Shown here in pieces: positions 8,710-17,239 of a stretch of DNA of 64,000 bases. Under the pieces are notes generated by a model. It saw only the letters and a list, made by a program, of their open reading frames with translations. It made no database searches and was not told where the DNA came from. This DNA is from Methylotenera_A sp044228245 (lineage in GTDB: Bacteria > Pseudomonadota > Gammaproteobacteria > Burkholderiales > Methylophilaceae), in the NCBI GenBank assembly GCA_044228245.1, contig JBGAVG010000008.1:18933-82932 (forward strand). The letters run 5' to 3'. Each line of letters opens with the position of its first letter. The stretch's first letter is position 1. The translations under genes were made by a program, and so were the position numbers.

Positions 8710-9414
8710 ATGATTTTTAAGCAATTATTTGATAAAGCATCTTCGACTTATACTTATTTCATCGCGGATACAGCGGCAGGTGAGGCGGTATTCATTGACC
8801 CGGTGGATACGCATGTAGAGGACTACCTAGCGCTGTTAAAGCAGCATCAATGTATGCTTAAATATTCGCTTGAAACACATGTGCATGCAGACCATATCAC
8901 AGGTGGCGGTTTGTTGCGCCAGAAAACCAATGCGCTCACTGGTGTTGCGGGGGCCTGCGGCGCGGAAACCGCTGATTTGCAATTAAAAGATGGCGACGTG
9001 ATTGCATTTGCACAAGAAACCATCAAGGCCATTGCTACGCCGGGGCACACGCCGGGCAGTATCTCTTATTTGTGGCGCGACCGCTTGTTTACAGGTGACA
9101 CTTTATTAATTAATGGCTGTGGCAGAACAGACTTTCAGGGCGGCAGTGCAATCGCCATGTACGATAGCATTGTGAATAAATTATTTACTCTGCCGGAAGA
9201 CACGCTGGTGTATCCTGGCCACGATTACAATGGCCGCCGTGTAAGCTGTATCGGGCAAGAAAAGGCCATTAATCCACGCTTGGCAGGAAAAACGCGAGAT
9301 GAGTTTGTTGAAATCATGAACAATTTGAACCTGCCAAAACCCAAGATGATTGATATTGCTGTGCCTGCAAATCGCATGTGCGGTGTGCCAGAACCAGAGG
9401 TCGTACAGGGTTGA
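8710..9414 (+). CDS. Persulfide dioxygenase, ETHE1-type metallo-beta-lactamase fold
   Basis: This is a non-heme iron enzyme that oxidises glutathione persulfide to sulfite plus glutathione. The 234 residues contain the metallo-beta-lactamase metal motif T-H57-V-H59-A-D61-H62, the later ligands in GHTPGSISYLW (about 115-125) and GHDYNGR (about 174-180), and the ETHE1-typical GCGRTDFQGG (about 138-147). It carries no fused rhodanese domain. It is divergent from the BigR-like repressor, which probably controls it. With the TSUP permease and Blh-like protein it forms a compact sulfide-detoxification set. No sulfide:quinone oxidoreductase gene is in the window, so the sulfide-oxidising partner must be elsewhere or absent. 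Confidence 0.92.
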   Translation: MIFKQLFDKASSTYTYFIADTAAGEAVFIDPVDTHVEDYLALLKQHQCMLKYSLETHVHADHITGGGLLRQKTNALTGVAGACGAETADLQLKDGDVIAFAQETIKAIATPGHTPGSISYLWRDRLFTGDTLLINGCGRTDFQGGSAIAMYDSIVNKLFTLPEDTLVYPGHDYNGRRVSCIGQEKAINPRLAGKTRDEFVEIMNNLNLPKPKMIDIAVPANRMCGVPEPEVVQG

Positions 9415-9432
9415 TTGATTTGGCAGAAAAAA

Positions 9433-9477
9433 GCGCGGGTAAGTACTAGACTTAACCGCGCCAGACTTAACCGCGCC
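9433..9477. repeat. Hairpin with tandemly duplicated 3' arm between convergent genes
   Basis: GCGCGGGTAAGT at 9433-9444 pairs (one mismatch) with ACTTAACCGCGC at about 9450-9461. The 15-base unit AGACTTAACCGCGCC (9448-9462) is directly repeated at 9463-9477, followed by a partial third copy AGACT. It lies between the convergent persulfide dioxygenase and pentapeptide genes and probably ends transcription. The duplicated arm allows two alternative hairpins. Confidence 0.6.
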
Positions 9478-9498
9478 AGACTAAGTAAGAATAGGTAG

Positions 9499-10542
9499 CT
9501 AGAATCTAGCGCCCATTTTGCAGGCGCTTTTTGCCGGATTCTCAGCTGTCATTAAGTTGGCTTCACTTAACTTTTTTGCTTCTGGTACCTCAGCTACGAT
9601 TGCACAATTTACACACTTACCTTTGGCTTCATCGTAGCCTTTGATGGCCTCTATGCCTTTTACATTGGCCATTATTGTTCCATCTAATATAGCCTCGCCC
9701 ATTTTTGCACCGGTGATATCTGCGCCGGTTAAATCTGCTTTACTGAAATCGGCGCGGAACAAATCGGTGTCGCGCAAATTGGCGCCGCGCAAATTTGCGA
9801 ATCTAAAGTTGCTACGATTGATGTCGGCACCTTCAAAATTGGTATTGGCAAAATTGCCGCCAATCGCATCAAAACGCATGGCACCCATCGGTTGGTTACC
9901 AATGTCCAGGCCAAAGCGGCCGTTTTTAATGATGGCGTTGCTCATATTCACATCGCCCAGCGTGCCTATCATGCGCGCGTTGGTGAGGTTAGCGCCTTCA
10001 AAATTCACTTTATCAAAAATTGCCTGAAAAATCGTGGCATCTGTTAAATCCGCCTTACTCAGGTCTGCACCTTCAAGCCGGGCCAAATTCAAATAACTTT
10101 TCTGCATGTTGGCACCGCTTAAATTTGCACCGCGCAGATAAGCGCCAAAAAAACTGGTATTGACCATTTTGCAATGGCGCAGGTCCATTTTGTCGAACTC
10201 TAGATAACCGGCATCCTTATTGCTCAAGTCACAGGTTTTGCTGCTGATTTGCTTCAGCGCATCGGCCTGGCTGATTTTTTCGCGCTCAGGCTCGGCGTTT
10301 TTAGCATAAAAAGCAGCGGCTTTGGCAATCGTGTTGTCCGGGTCAAGCAAGAATGAATCTTTTGCAGCCTGATTACCAAAACAATAGGTTTTGCCTTTAT
10401 ATAATTCGTTAATCTCACATTTGGTTTTGACCAGTGCGCCCTTGGATAAACCGGTGGTGCAGTGGTCGCCAAATTCACCCGCAAAGGCCATGCTGGTAAA
10501 TAGCAGCGTCGCGCCCGCAAGCATTACTTTTAAAGTTTTCAT
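9499..10542 (-). CDS. Secreted YHS-like / pentapeptide-repeat fusion protein
   Basis: This is a 347-residue protein if it starts at the third of three consecutive ATGs (10542), which has the best spacing to GGAG. A signal peptide (about 1-22, ending SMAFA) is followed by a cysteine-containing YHS-like segment (about 23-80: C..GLSKGALV...YKGKTYCFGNQAAKDSFLLDP). Tandem pentapeptide repeats of the A(D/N)LXX type then run from about 115 to 290, and a short Cys-containing tail (KGKCVNC, SACKMGARF) ends the protein. YHS domains often bind metals; pentapeptide repeats fold as a right-handed beta-helix. The partner and function are unknown. It is likely periplasmic. It converges with the persulfide dioxygenase gene. 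Confidence 0.85.
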   Translation of the reverse strand: MKTLKVMLAGATLLFTSMAFAGEFGDHCTTGLSKGALVKTKCEINELYKGKTYCFGNQAAKDSFLLDPDNTIAKAAAFYAKNAEPEREKISQADALKQISSKTCDLSNKDAGYLEFDKMDLRHCKMVNTSFFGAYLRGANLSGANMQKSYLNLARLEGADLSKADLTDATIFQAIFDKVNFEGANLTNARMIGTLGDVNMSNAIIKNGRFGLDIGNQPMGAMRFDAIGGNFANTNFEGADINRSNFRFANLRGANLRDTDLFRADFSKADLTGADITGAKMGEAILDGTIMANVKGIEAIKGYDEAKGKCVNCAIVAEVPEAKKLSEANLMTAENPAKSACKMGARF

Positions 10543-10825
10543 CATCATTCTCCAGTAGTTGAGTATTGCCGTCTATCGCGGCATGTGGGGCAAGTATAGG
10601 CGTATGGCAAACCTGCACAGTAACTCCAGTCACACAACGGATTTGATTGTTTAATCAGCCGTTAATTCATTGTAATTCGCTACTTCTGCTTGCTAAGTAA
10701 AATCATGAGTTACAGTTTATTTACAATTTGAAGTCGGCAAAGTCAAAGCAGCCTCGTTGAACGCTCATCTGCACAATATTTTTTGGAAGTAATTAAGAGC
10801 AGAGATAACTAAGGAGATTTAAAAA

Positions 10826-11458
10826 ATGCGTAACACATTATTATTTGGTTTAATAGCTGCGACTGTTTCATTGCCTGCACTGGCAAGCCATGATGATCGT
10901 GACGATAATTACGAAGACCGCGCCCGTGTCATTTCTGTGGCGCCACAATATGAGCGTGTGAACTCGCCACGCCAGGAATGCCGTACTGAGTACGTGCGAG
11001 AAAGTTATTACGAAGCGCCACAACGTTCATTGGGTGGTGCGGTGATTGGCGGCGTAACGGGCGGCCTGCTAGGCAGCACGATTGGCCGTGGCAATGGCCG
11101 TGTAGCGGCTGCTGCTGTGGGTGCTGGTGTAGGCGCTATTGTGGGTGACCGTGTAGATAATGACCGTGGTTATGGCAGCCGAGGCCGTGAGCGTGTGGAA
11201 ACACGTCCGGTAGAGCGTTGCGTGACGGTGGATAACTGGCAAAACATTCCTGCCGGTTACCTGGTAAATTACGAGTATAACGGTCGCCAATATTCAACGG
11301 TAACAGACCGTGACCCAGGTCGTTTTATACCCGTGAATGTTACGGTAAGGTCTGGTGGTTATGTGTCACAAGTAAGTTATCGTGAAGACCGAGGCGAGCG
11401 TAGAGGCTGGAAGAGAGGCCATGGGCATCATAAACATCACGACCGTCATTACTGGTAA
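10826..11458 (+). CDS. Glycine-zipper 2TM surface/periplasmic protein
   Basis: This 210-residue exported protein has a signal peptide (about 1-20, ending ALA) and a charged N-terminal region. A glycine-zipper 2TM segment (about 70-110: GGAVIGGVTGGLLGSTIG, then AVGAGVGAIVGD) is followed by a conserved C-terminal region with C135 in RCVTV and a very basic, His-rich tail (KRGHGHHKHHDRHYW). Glycine-zipper 2TM proteins (Rick_17kDa/SlyB-like) associate with the outer membrane. This one lacks a lipobox. AGGAG lies 7-8 bases before the ATG. It is monocistronic, followed by a strong terminator. Confidence 0.82.
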   Translation: MRNTLLFGLIAATVSLPALASHDDRDDNYEDRARVISVAPQYERVNSPRQECRTEYVRESYYEAPQRSLGGAVIGGVTGGLLGSTIGRGNGRVAAAAVGAGVGAIVGDRVDNDRGYGSRGRERVETRPVERCVTVDNWQNIPAGYLVNYEYNGRQYSTVTDRDPGRFIPVNVTVRSGGYVSQVSYREDRGERRGWKRGHGHHKHHDRHYW

Positions 11459-11472
11459 TTGTTAGTAACTAG

Positions 11473-11511
11473 AAAAGCCGCCCCTTGTGTTGATTAGGGG
11501 CGGCTTTTTTT
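11473..11511 (+). terminator. Intrinsic terminator after the glycine-zipper gene
   Basis: GCCGCCCCT (11477-11485) pairs perfectly with AGGGGCGGC (11496-11504) and is followed by seven T residues. It is GC-rich with a 10-base loop. Confidence 0.93.
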
Positions 11512-11563
11512 ATTGGGCGGATGCTGGCGCTAAAATTTTGGCATAAATGCTAAAATAGCCAGC

Positions 11564-12067
11564 ATGTTCGCTTTTCTTCAGAAATTATTTCAATCCAAAG
11601 AACCCAATGCTGCACTGGCCTGGCAGCAGGCTGGCAATCAGGCGGGGAGCGCTTACTGGCTGTATGCCGCGCCAGTGCATCTGGTGCTGCAGCGTGACAG
11701 TTTCAGTTTGGCTGTGCCTGCGCCATTGCTGTTGGAAAGTCATGAAGCCAATACCCTGACAAGCGCTTTCAATCACCATTTCGCCAGTGATGGCATGCAG
11801 TTTTTCTGGTACGAAACCACCTGGTTCCTAAGTTTGCAATCCAATCCGCACATAGAAACGAGGGCGCCAGAAGCCGCATTGAATAAGGATGTCAGCGCAT
11901 ACTTGCCAACAGGCGCAGGTGCAATCCAATGGGCCGCATTTCAAAACGAGCTGCAAATGCTATTGTTTGAACATCCTGTCAATCAGGCGCGCGAAGCCAA
12001 GCGCTTGCCGGTCATCAACAGTATCTGGTGTTACGGTGGCGGGCAGTTAGCCAATGATGCAGATTAA
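11564..12067 (+). CDS. RpfE-type conserved hypothetical protein upstream of recJ
   Basis: The 167-residue soluble protein has no signal or membrane segment. Recognisable conserved stretches are SAYWLYAAPVHLVLQRD (about 31-47), the FHHFASDGMQFFW-like segment near 75, and NELQMLLFEHPVNQAREAKRLPVNS-like sequence near 130-152, ending in IWCYGGGQL. Proteins of this type are annotated as RpfE-type regulatory proteins or, loosely, as phosphoglycerate-mutase-like, and they sit beside recJ in Xanthomonas and many betaproteobacteria. The gene overlaps recJ by 14 bases, so the two are translationally coupled. The molecular function is unknown. Confidence 0.82.
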   Translation: MFAFLQKLFQSKEPNAALAWQQAGNQAGSAYWLYAAPVHLVLQRDSFSLAVPAPLLLESHEANTLTSAFNHHFASDGMQFFWYETTWFLSLQSNPHIETRAPEAALNKDVSAYLPTGAGAIQWAAFQNELQMLLFEHPVNQAREAKRLPVINSIWCYGGGQLANDAD

Positions 12068-13769
12068 GACAAGGACAGTGAATGAAAACGCGTATCAGCA
12101 CCTGCTAGAAGCGGGCGTAGCGCCGCTGCTCGCAAGGCTGTATGCGGCGCGCAGTGTGGTGAATAAAAGTGAGCTGGAAATTTCTTTGGCTGGAATCATT
12201 CCGCCGGAACAGCTTACCAATAGTGCTGAAATGGCGAAACTGCTGGCCGATGCAATTTACCAGAATAAAAAAATTCTGGTGATCGGCGATTACGATGCAG
12301 ATGGCGCAACCGCCACGGCAGTCGCTGTAAAGGGCTTGCGTAGCATGGGCGCTAACGTCGATTTTCTCGTACCGAATCGCTTTGAATACGGTTACGGCTT
12401 AACGCCTGAAATCGTTGCGCTGGCTGCTATGCAAAACCCGGATATTCTGATTACGGTGGATAACGGCATTGCCAGTGTCGATGGCGTGGAGGCCGCGAAT
12501 TCACTGGGGCTGCAGGTACTGATTACCGATCACCATTTACCAGGCGACATCACGCCGCAGGCCGCTTGCATCGTGAACCCGAATCAACATGGCTGCAAAT
12601 TCCCCAGTAAAAATCTCGCTGGCGTCGGCGTGATGTTCTACGTGCTGCTGGCGTTGCGCGCAGAGCTGCGCAGCCGCAACGCTTTTGAAAATCGACCTGA
12701 ACCCAATTTAACTGAGCTGTTAGATTTGGTCGCGCTGGGCACGGTGGCGGATTTGGTGAAGCTGGACGCCAACAATCGCATTCTGGTCGAGCAGGGCTTG
12801 CGCCGCATCCGCAGCGCTTCTAATCCTAAAGCGGCTTGCAGTGCCGGCATCACAGCGTTGTTAAAAATCGCCGGAAAATCGCCCGAAAAAACTACTGCAC
12901 AGGATTTGGGCTTTTACGTAGGGCCGCGCCTCAATGCCGCTGGCCGGCTGGATGACATGCGGCTGGGTATCGCCTGTTTGCTGGCCGAAACGGAAACCGA
13001 TGCACTACAAAAGGCGCAAACCCTGCACGAGCTGAACATGGAGCGGCGTAATATCGAAGCCGATATGCAGGACAGCGCGCTGGCTGCGCTGGAAGATATT
13101 GAGGTGACCGAGCAATACAGCTTAAGCCTTTACCAGCCTGATTGGCATCAAGGCGTCATCGGCATTCTGGCTTCGCGCTTGAAAGAAAAATATCATCGTC
13201 CTACGCTTGTGTTTGCAGATGCGAACGGGGGAGTGTTAAAAGGGTCTGGCCGTTCCATTACCGGCTTGCATTTACGCGATGCGCTGGATTTGGTCACCAA
13301 ACAGCATCCGAAATTGATTATCAAATTTGGTGGCCACGCCATGGCAGCGGGCCTGAGCATTCGTGAAGCGGATTTCTTGGCATTTCAGCAGGCGTTTGAA
13401 GCTGTGACTCGCACACTGTTAAATGAGGCGGATTTGCAAGCGGTGATGGAAACGGACGGCAATTTAAGCGCAAATGAGATTAACCTGCAGACCGCGCAGA
13501 TACTGGCTTCACAGGCATGGGGCCAAGGTTTTGCGCAGCCCCTGTTTTACAATGACTTTAAGGTGATTAATCAACGCTTGGTTGGCGAAAAACACCTGAA
13601 ACTAATCTTGGAAAAAGATCAAAAACGGTTTGACGCGATCTATTTTAATTGCAGTGATGATTTGCCTGAGACCATTACCGCTGTATATGCCATGGAAGCC
13701 AATGAATACAAGGGGTTGCAGACCGTGCAACTGCAGATAAAACACGTTTTTAACGATAATTTCACTTGA
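12054..13769 (+). CDS. recJ: Single-stranded-DNA-specific exonuclease RecJ
   Basis: RecJ is a 5'-3' single-strand DNA exonuclease of RecF-pathway recombination and base-excision or mismatch repair. The 571-residue length is typical. DHH-superfamily motifs are visible: VIGDYDADGATATAVAV (about 76-92), TVDNGIAS, and TDHHLPGD (D159-H160-H161). The DHHA1 domain motif is FGGHAMAAGLSI near residue 425. The C-terminal OB-like domain carries KLILEKDQKRFDAIYF. It begins inside the upstream RpfE-like gene (14-base overlap). Two adjacent ATGs are possible starts. Confidence 0.96.
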   Translation: MMQIKTRTVNENAYQHLLEAGVAPLLARLYAARSVVNKSELEISLAGIIPPEQLTNSAEMAKLLADAIYQNKKILVIGDYDADGATATAVAVKGLRSMGANVDFLVPNRFEYGYGLTPEIVALAAMQNPDILITVDNGIASVDGVEAANSLGLQVLITDHHLPGDITPQAACIVNPNQHGCKFPSKNLAGVGVMFYVLLALRAELRSRNAFENRPEPNLTELLDLVALGTVADLVKLDANNRILVEQGLRRIRSASNPKAACSAGITALLKIAGKSPEKTTAQDLGFYVGPRLNAAGRLDDMRLGIACLLAETETDALQKAQTLHELNMERRNIEADMQDSALAALEDIEVTEQYSLSLYQPDWHQGVIGILASRLKEKYHRPTLVFADANGGVLKGSGRSITGLHLRDALDLVTKQHPKLIIKFGGHAMAAGLSIREADFLAFQQAFEAVTRTLLNEADLQAVMETDGNLSANEINLQTAQILASQAWGQGFAQPLFYNDFKVINQRLVGEKHLKLILEKDQKRFDAIYFNCSDDLPETITAVYAMEANEYKGLQTVQLQIKHVFNDNFT

Positions 13770-13835
13770 AACTTTAGCCAATAATCGCTATCTTACCAAG
13801 GTTGCCGTTTGGCAGCTTTTTATAAGGAAATAATA

Positions 13836-14522
13836 ATGTCAGATAATATGCAAGTATTAGGCCGTGAAGGCAGTTTAGCTACACAAAACAAGGTGTTGCG
13901 TAACACCTACGCCATGCTTGGCCTGACCATGATTCCAACCGTGATTGGTGCGATGATTGGCATGAAAATGAATTTTGCGTTTGCGGCAGAGCATCCGTTT
14001 ATGTTTGCAATTGGCGCAATGGCGGTGTTGTTCGGCATGTTTGCTGCGATCTCCGCAAATCGTAACAGCAGCATCGGGGTGGTGTTATTGTTAGGCCTCA
14101 CATTTGTATTAGGTTTGATGTTAGGGCCGATTTTGCAATATGCACTGAATTTACGTAATGGCGCACAAATTGTTGGCTTGGCGGCAGGCGGCACGGGCGT
14201 GATATTGATGACCATGGCGGGCATCGCGACCACCACCAAAAAAGACTTCAGCTTTATGGGCAAGTTTTTACTGGTGGGCATTATTCTGCTGATCGTGGCT
14301 TCATTAGCTAATCTCTTTTTACAGATTCCTGCAATGACGCTGGCGCTTTCAGGCGTAGGGGTGCTGCTATTCTCCGGCTTTATCCTGTATGAGGTAAGCC
14401 GTATCGTCACGGGCGGTGAAACCAATTACATCATGGCAACCTTAGGGCTCTACATGAGTATCTATAACCTGTTCACCAGTTTGTTGCAGTTACTTATGGG
14501 CCTAATGGGCAGTAACGATTAG
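13836..14522 (+). CDS. Bax inhibitor-1 / YccA family membrane protein
   Basis: The 228-residue inner-membrane protein has about seven hydrophobic helices, of the UPF0005 (YbhL/YccA) family. In E. coli YccA interacts with the FtsH protease, and family members form pH-sensitive calcium leak channels. The family end segment NLFTSLLQLLMGLMG is visible. The ATG at 13836 is chosen because AAGGA lies 7 bases upstream; an earlier in-frame TTG at 13809 lacks such a site. It is monocistronic, followed by the intergenic repeat and a strong terminator. Confidence 0.92.
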   Translation: MSDNMQVLGREGSLATQNKVLRNTYAMLGLTMIPTVIGAMIGMKMNFAFAAEHPFMFAIGAMAVLFGMFAAISANRNSSIGVVLLLGLTFVLGLMLGPILQYALNLRNGAQIVGLAAGGTGVILMTMAGIATTTKKDFSFMGKFLLVGIILLIVASLANLFLQIPAMTLALSGVGVLLFSGFILYEVSRIVTGGETNYIMATLGLYMSIYNLFTSLLQLLMGLMGSND

Positions 14523-14555
14523 AAAAACCTACTGCGCTTGCAATTACGTTGTTAC

Positions 14556-14617
14556 GCGGTACTCGCAACCTCACCGTACAACAACGTACTGGTTCGGCTT
14601 CTGCGTTCCGTGCGCCT
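14556..14617. repeat. Dispersed intergenic repeat, copy A
   Basis: This 62-base block is 50/62 identical without gaps to the block at 41365-41426 in the same orientation. It includes the near-invariant segments CCGTACAAC, CGTACT and TCCGTGCGCCT. Both copies lie directly downstream of a coding region in otherwise featureless spacer. No reading frame is conserved. The function is unknown; it may be a transcribed structured element or a selfish repeat. Confidence 0.8.
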
Positions 14618-14637
14618 AGTCGGTTTTAAGCTGAATG

Positions 14638-14665
14638 AAAACCCCCGCATTTGCGGGGGTTTTTT
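14638..14665. terminator. Bidirectional intrinsic terminator
   Basis: CCCCCGCA (14642-14649), a two-base loop and TGCGGGGG (14652-14659) form a perfect stem, with an A-tract on the left and a T-tract on the right. It lies between the convergent Bax-inhibitor-like and tadA genes and overlaps the tadA stop by two bases, so it probably serves both strands. Confidence 0.93.
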
Positions 14666-15173
14666 ATTGGCTTTTATTTAATCTGCGCTGCCTGAAAAAC
14701 TCTGTTAAGACTGCGCCACATTCTTCAGCTAAAACACCATTGATGACTTCCGTATGGTGGTTTAATTTTGGCTCTGCCATGATGTTAATGACGCTGCCGC
14801 ACGCGCCGGTTTTAGGATCGCTGGCACCATACACCAGCCTTGCGATACGCGCGTGCTGTATCGCGCCGCAGCACATAGCGCAGGGCTCCAGCGTGACATA
14901 GAGCGTGCAATCCACTAGGCGGTAGTTGCCCAGGTGCTTTGCCGCTTCACGCATGGCGACAATCTCGGCATGCGCGGTCGGGTCATGATTGCCAATCGGC
15001 GTATTACCGCCGCGGCCAATCACCATACCGTCTTTGACGATAATCGCGCCTACGGGCACTTCGCCTGCCTGTGCAGCTGCCTGTGCAAGCTGCAAGGCAA
15101 GCTGCATATAACTTTGGTCTGTGTGGGCAGTATCTGTCGAATTCAATTGATTTATCGCTTGATAATTAGGCAT
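14664..15173 (-). CDS. tadA: tRNA-specific adenosine deaminase TadA
   Basis: TadA deaminates adenosine-34 to inosine in the tRNA-Arg(ACG) anticodon. The 169-residue protein shows the zinc-deaminase motif H68-A-E70 and P97-C98-A-M-C101, and the downstream TadA pattern LVYGASDPKTGACGS. The N-terminal 20 residues before SYMQLALQLA are longer than the core family, so translation could start at the internal Met23. It is flanked by a bidirectional terminator downstream and a pirin gene divergently upstream. Confidence 0.94.
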   Translation of the reverse strand: MPNYQAINQLNSTDTAHTDQSYMQLALQLAQAAAQAGEVPVGAIIVKDGMVIGRGGNTPIGNHDPTAHAEIVAMREAAKHLGNYRLVDCTLYVTLEPCAMCCGAIQHARIARLVYGASDPKTGACGSVINIMAEPKLNHHTEVINGVLAEECGAVLTEFFRQRRLNKSQ

Positions 15174-15223
15174 TAAAGCTTAATATTAGCACACCAAAGT
15201 AGTTAAAATTGAGGCGTAATAGT

Positions 15224-15925
15224 ATGCAAATTAGACGTTCACATGAGCGTGGACATGCCAACCACGGTTGGCTGGATAGTTATCATTCCTTCTCATTCGC
15301 GCATTATTATGACCCGGATTGGATGGGGTTTTCGGTATTGCGCGTGATTAATGAGGATGTGATTGCGCCCGCACAAGGCTTTGGCATGCATTCGCACGAC
15401 AATATGGAAATCATCACCTATATTTTGCAAGGCAATTTGGCGCATAAAGATAGCCTGGGTAATGTGGAGGTGATTAAGCAGGGCCACGTGCAGCGCATGA
15501 CGGCAGGCACGGGGATCAGGCATAGCGAGTTCAATGCCTCGGATACTGACCCCGTGCATTTGCTGCAAATCTGGATTCTGCCGAACCAGCAGAATTTGCC
15601 GCCAAGTTATGAGGATAAGTTTTTTACCGATGCGCAAAAGCTGAACCAATGGTGCTTGCTGGCGTCAGAAAATGGTGAAAATGACTCGCTCACTGTTCAT
15701 CAGGACTTGGCACTTTATGCGGCAAAATTAAGTGAACAAAAGCAGCTGGAATATGCACTTAAAGATCGCCGCTGCGCTTATTTGCAAGTGGCAAGCGGCC
15801 GCATGGAAGTTAACCAGACACTAATAACTGCTGGTGATGCGGTGATGTTCGACAGCGCACAGATGATTCAGATTAAAGCGATTGATATGGCAGAAATATT
15901 ATTGTTTGATTTGCCAAAACTTTAA
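15224..15925 (+). CDS. Pirin family protein (YhhW-like quercetinase fold)
   Basis: This 233-residue bicupin protein has the N-terminal pirin signature: RGHANHGWLDSYHSFSFA, then GFGMHSHDNMEIITYI and EVIKQGHVQRMTAGTGI-like stretches that hold the metal-binding histidines and glutamate (about residues 55-105). YhhW-type pirins can show quercetin dioxygenase activity; the natural role is unclear. The ATG at 15224 is chosen, with GAGG 9 bases upstream, over an in-frame TTG at 15209. A YceI gene follows after 16 bases, so an operon with it is likely. Confidence 0.93.
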   Translation: MQIRRSHERGHANHGWLDSYHSFSFAHYYDPDWMGFSVLRVINEDVIAPAQGFGMHSHDNMEIITYILQGNLAHKDSLGNVEVIKQGHVQRMTAGTGIRHSEFNASDTDPVHLLQIWILPNQQNLPPSYEDKFFTDAQKLNQWCLLASENGENDSLTVHQDLALYAAKLSEQKQLEYALKDRRCAYLQVASGRMEVNQTLITAGDAVMFDSAQMIQIKAIDMAEILLFDLPKL

Positions 15926-15941
15926 TTAACAGGAGAATAAC

Positions 15942-16544
15942 ATGAACAGTTTAATTAAAAACATTGCCCTGGGAGCCGCCCTGGTATTGGCTTGCAGCCA
16001 TGCCTTTGCAGAGCAGGAAGCCTATAAGATTGATGAGAACCATAGTTTCGCCAACTGGAGTATCCGTCATGTCGCCTCGAAAACTTCGGGCATGTTCAGC
16101 GACATCAAAGGCAATATCATGATCGACCCAAACAATTTGGCCAATTCGTCGGTGGAGGCCAAAATCAACATGCTGAGCGTCTACAGCGGCCATGCCAAGC
16201 GCGATGACCATATCAAAAAGGCTGAATATCTGGATGCCGGAAAGTTTTCAGAAATGACATTTGTGAGCAAAAAGATTGAAGCAAAATCCAATACCGAAGG
16301 CGTGATGACAGGTATCCTGACCATGCATGGCGTCGCAAGAGAAATCACCTTTCCCTTTAAAGTGCTGGGTTTTGGCAGCGACCCTTGGGGCGGCTACAGA
16401 TCCGGCTTCGAGGCGCATACCTCATTGAAAGCGAGCGACTTCGGCTTTACCTGGCCGCTTAAAAAGGATGCGCCGGTGGGGGATGATATCGACATCACGC
16501 TGCTGATTGAGGGCGTAAAAATACCAACTGAAAAAACAAAATAA
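15942..16544 (+). CDS. YceI family periplasmic lipid-binding protein
   Basis: This 200-residue secreted protein has a signal peptide (about 1-23, ending HAFA) and a YceI lipocalin-like beta-barrel. Family features are YKIDENHSFANWSIRHV near the mature N-terminus, the KRDDHIKKAEYLDAGKFSEMTFVS stretch (about 85-108) and a C-terminal DDIDITLLIEGVK strand. Members bind polyprenoids and are often base- or stress-induced. AGGAG lies 8 bases before the ATG. It is 16 bases after the pirin gene and 26 before a nitroreductase, so the three may form a stress-related operon. Confidence 0.92.
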   Translation: MNSLIKNIALGAALVLACSHAFAEQEAYKIDENHSFANWSIRHVASKTSGMFSDIKGNIMIDPNNLANSSVEAKINMLSVYSGHAKRDDHIKKAEYLDAGKFSEMTFVSKKIEAKSNTEGVMTGILTMHGVAREITFPFKVLGFGSDPWGGYRSGFEAHTSLKASDFGFTWPLKKDAPVGDDIDITLLIEGVKIPTEKTK

Positions 16545-16570
16545 TCTATTAACTAACAGTCAGGACAATC

Positions 16571-17173
16571 ATGCACAAACCCGCCATTACATCCGTTCCC
16601 ATCCAGGAAACCATCGCCAACCGCTGGAGCGGGCGCGCTTACGATGCCACTAAGCCTGTCACGCAAGCGCAAGTCATCGCCTTGCTGGAAGCCGCGCGCT
16701 GGGCGCCTTCTTGCTATGGCGACCAGCCCTGGCGTTTTATTGTGTGGGATAAAAATACGGATAAAAATGCCTGGCAGCGCGCGTTTGATTGCCTGGTGCC
16801 CGGCAACCAGAGCTGGGTGAAAGATGCGCCGATATTGATACTGGTGTGCGCCGACACTTTGTTTGGCCATAATCAGCAGCCAAACCGCTGGGCGCAATAC
16901 GACACCGGCGCGGCGGCAGAGAACCTGTGTCTGCAGGCAAGCAGCATGGGCTTGATGGCGCATCAAATGGGTGGGTTTAGCGTCGATAAAGCGCGTGAGG
17001 ATTTCACGATTCCAGCGCAATTCACGCCCATGGCGATGGTTTGCGTGGGTTACCCTGCCGACATTGCCACCGTTACCGGCGAGGCATTAACGCGCGAAAC
17101 GGCAGAGCGTGAGCGTAAACCTCTGGGCGAGTTGTTCTTTACAGAAACTTGGGGCAGGCCAATTCAAGCATAA
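16571..17173 (+). CDS. Nitroreductase family protein
   Basis: This 200-residue FMN-dependent oxidoreductase has the family N-terminal FMN-binding sequence RWSGRAYDATKPV (about 18-30), the WAPSCYGDQPWRFIVW stretch (about 44-59) and the central AAAENLCLQASSMGLMAHQMGG segment (about 118-139), which packs on FMN. The C-terminal GYPAD motif is near residue 160. The substrate cannot be told from sequence. It is last in the pirin-yceI-nitroreductase series and is followed by a hairpin. Confidence 0.88.
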   Translation: MHKPAITSVPIQETIANRWSGRAYDATKPVTQAQVIALLEAARWAPSCYGDQPWRFIVWDKNTDKNAWQRAFDCLVPGNQSWVKDAPILILVCADTLFGHNQQPNRWAQYDTGAAAENLCLQASSMGLMAHQMGGFSVDKAREDFTIPAQFTPMAMVCVGYPADIATVTGEALTRETAERERKPLGELFFTETWGRPIQA

Positions 17174-17188
17174 AGCCAATAAAATAGA

Positions 17189-17225
17189 TGCTCTGGAAGC
17201 CGCATGGATATTGGCTTGCAGAGCA
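17189..17225. terminator. Hairpin with conserved 13-base loop, copy 1
   Basis: TGCTCTG-g-AAGCC (17189-17201) pairs with GGCTT-g-CAGAGCA (17213-17225). The centre contains GCATGGATATTGG (17202-17214), the reverse complement of the loop in the terminator hairpin at 21397-21449. It lies between the convergent nitroreductase and aldehyde dehydrogenase genes. A T-rich run follows on the plus strand, so a terminator role is plausible. Confidence 0.65.
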
Positions 17226-17239
17226 CCGGTTATTTTGTT

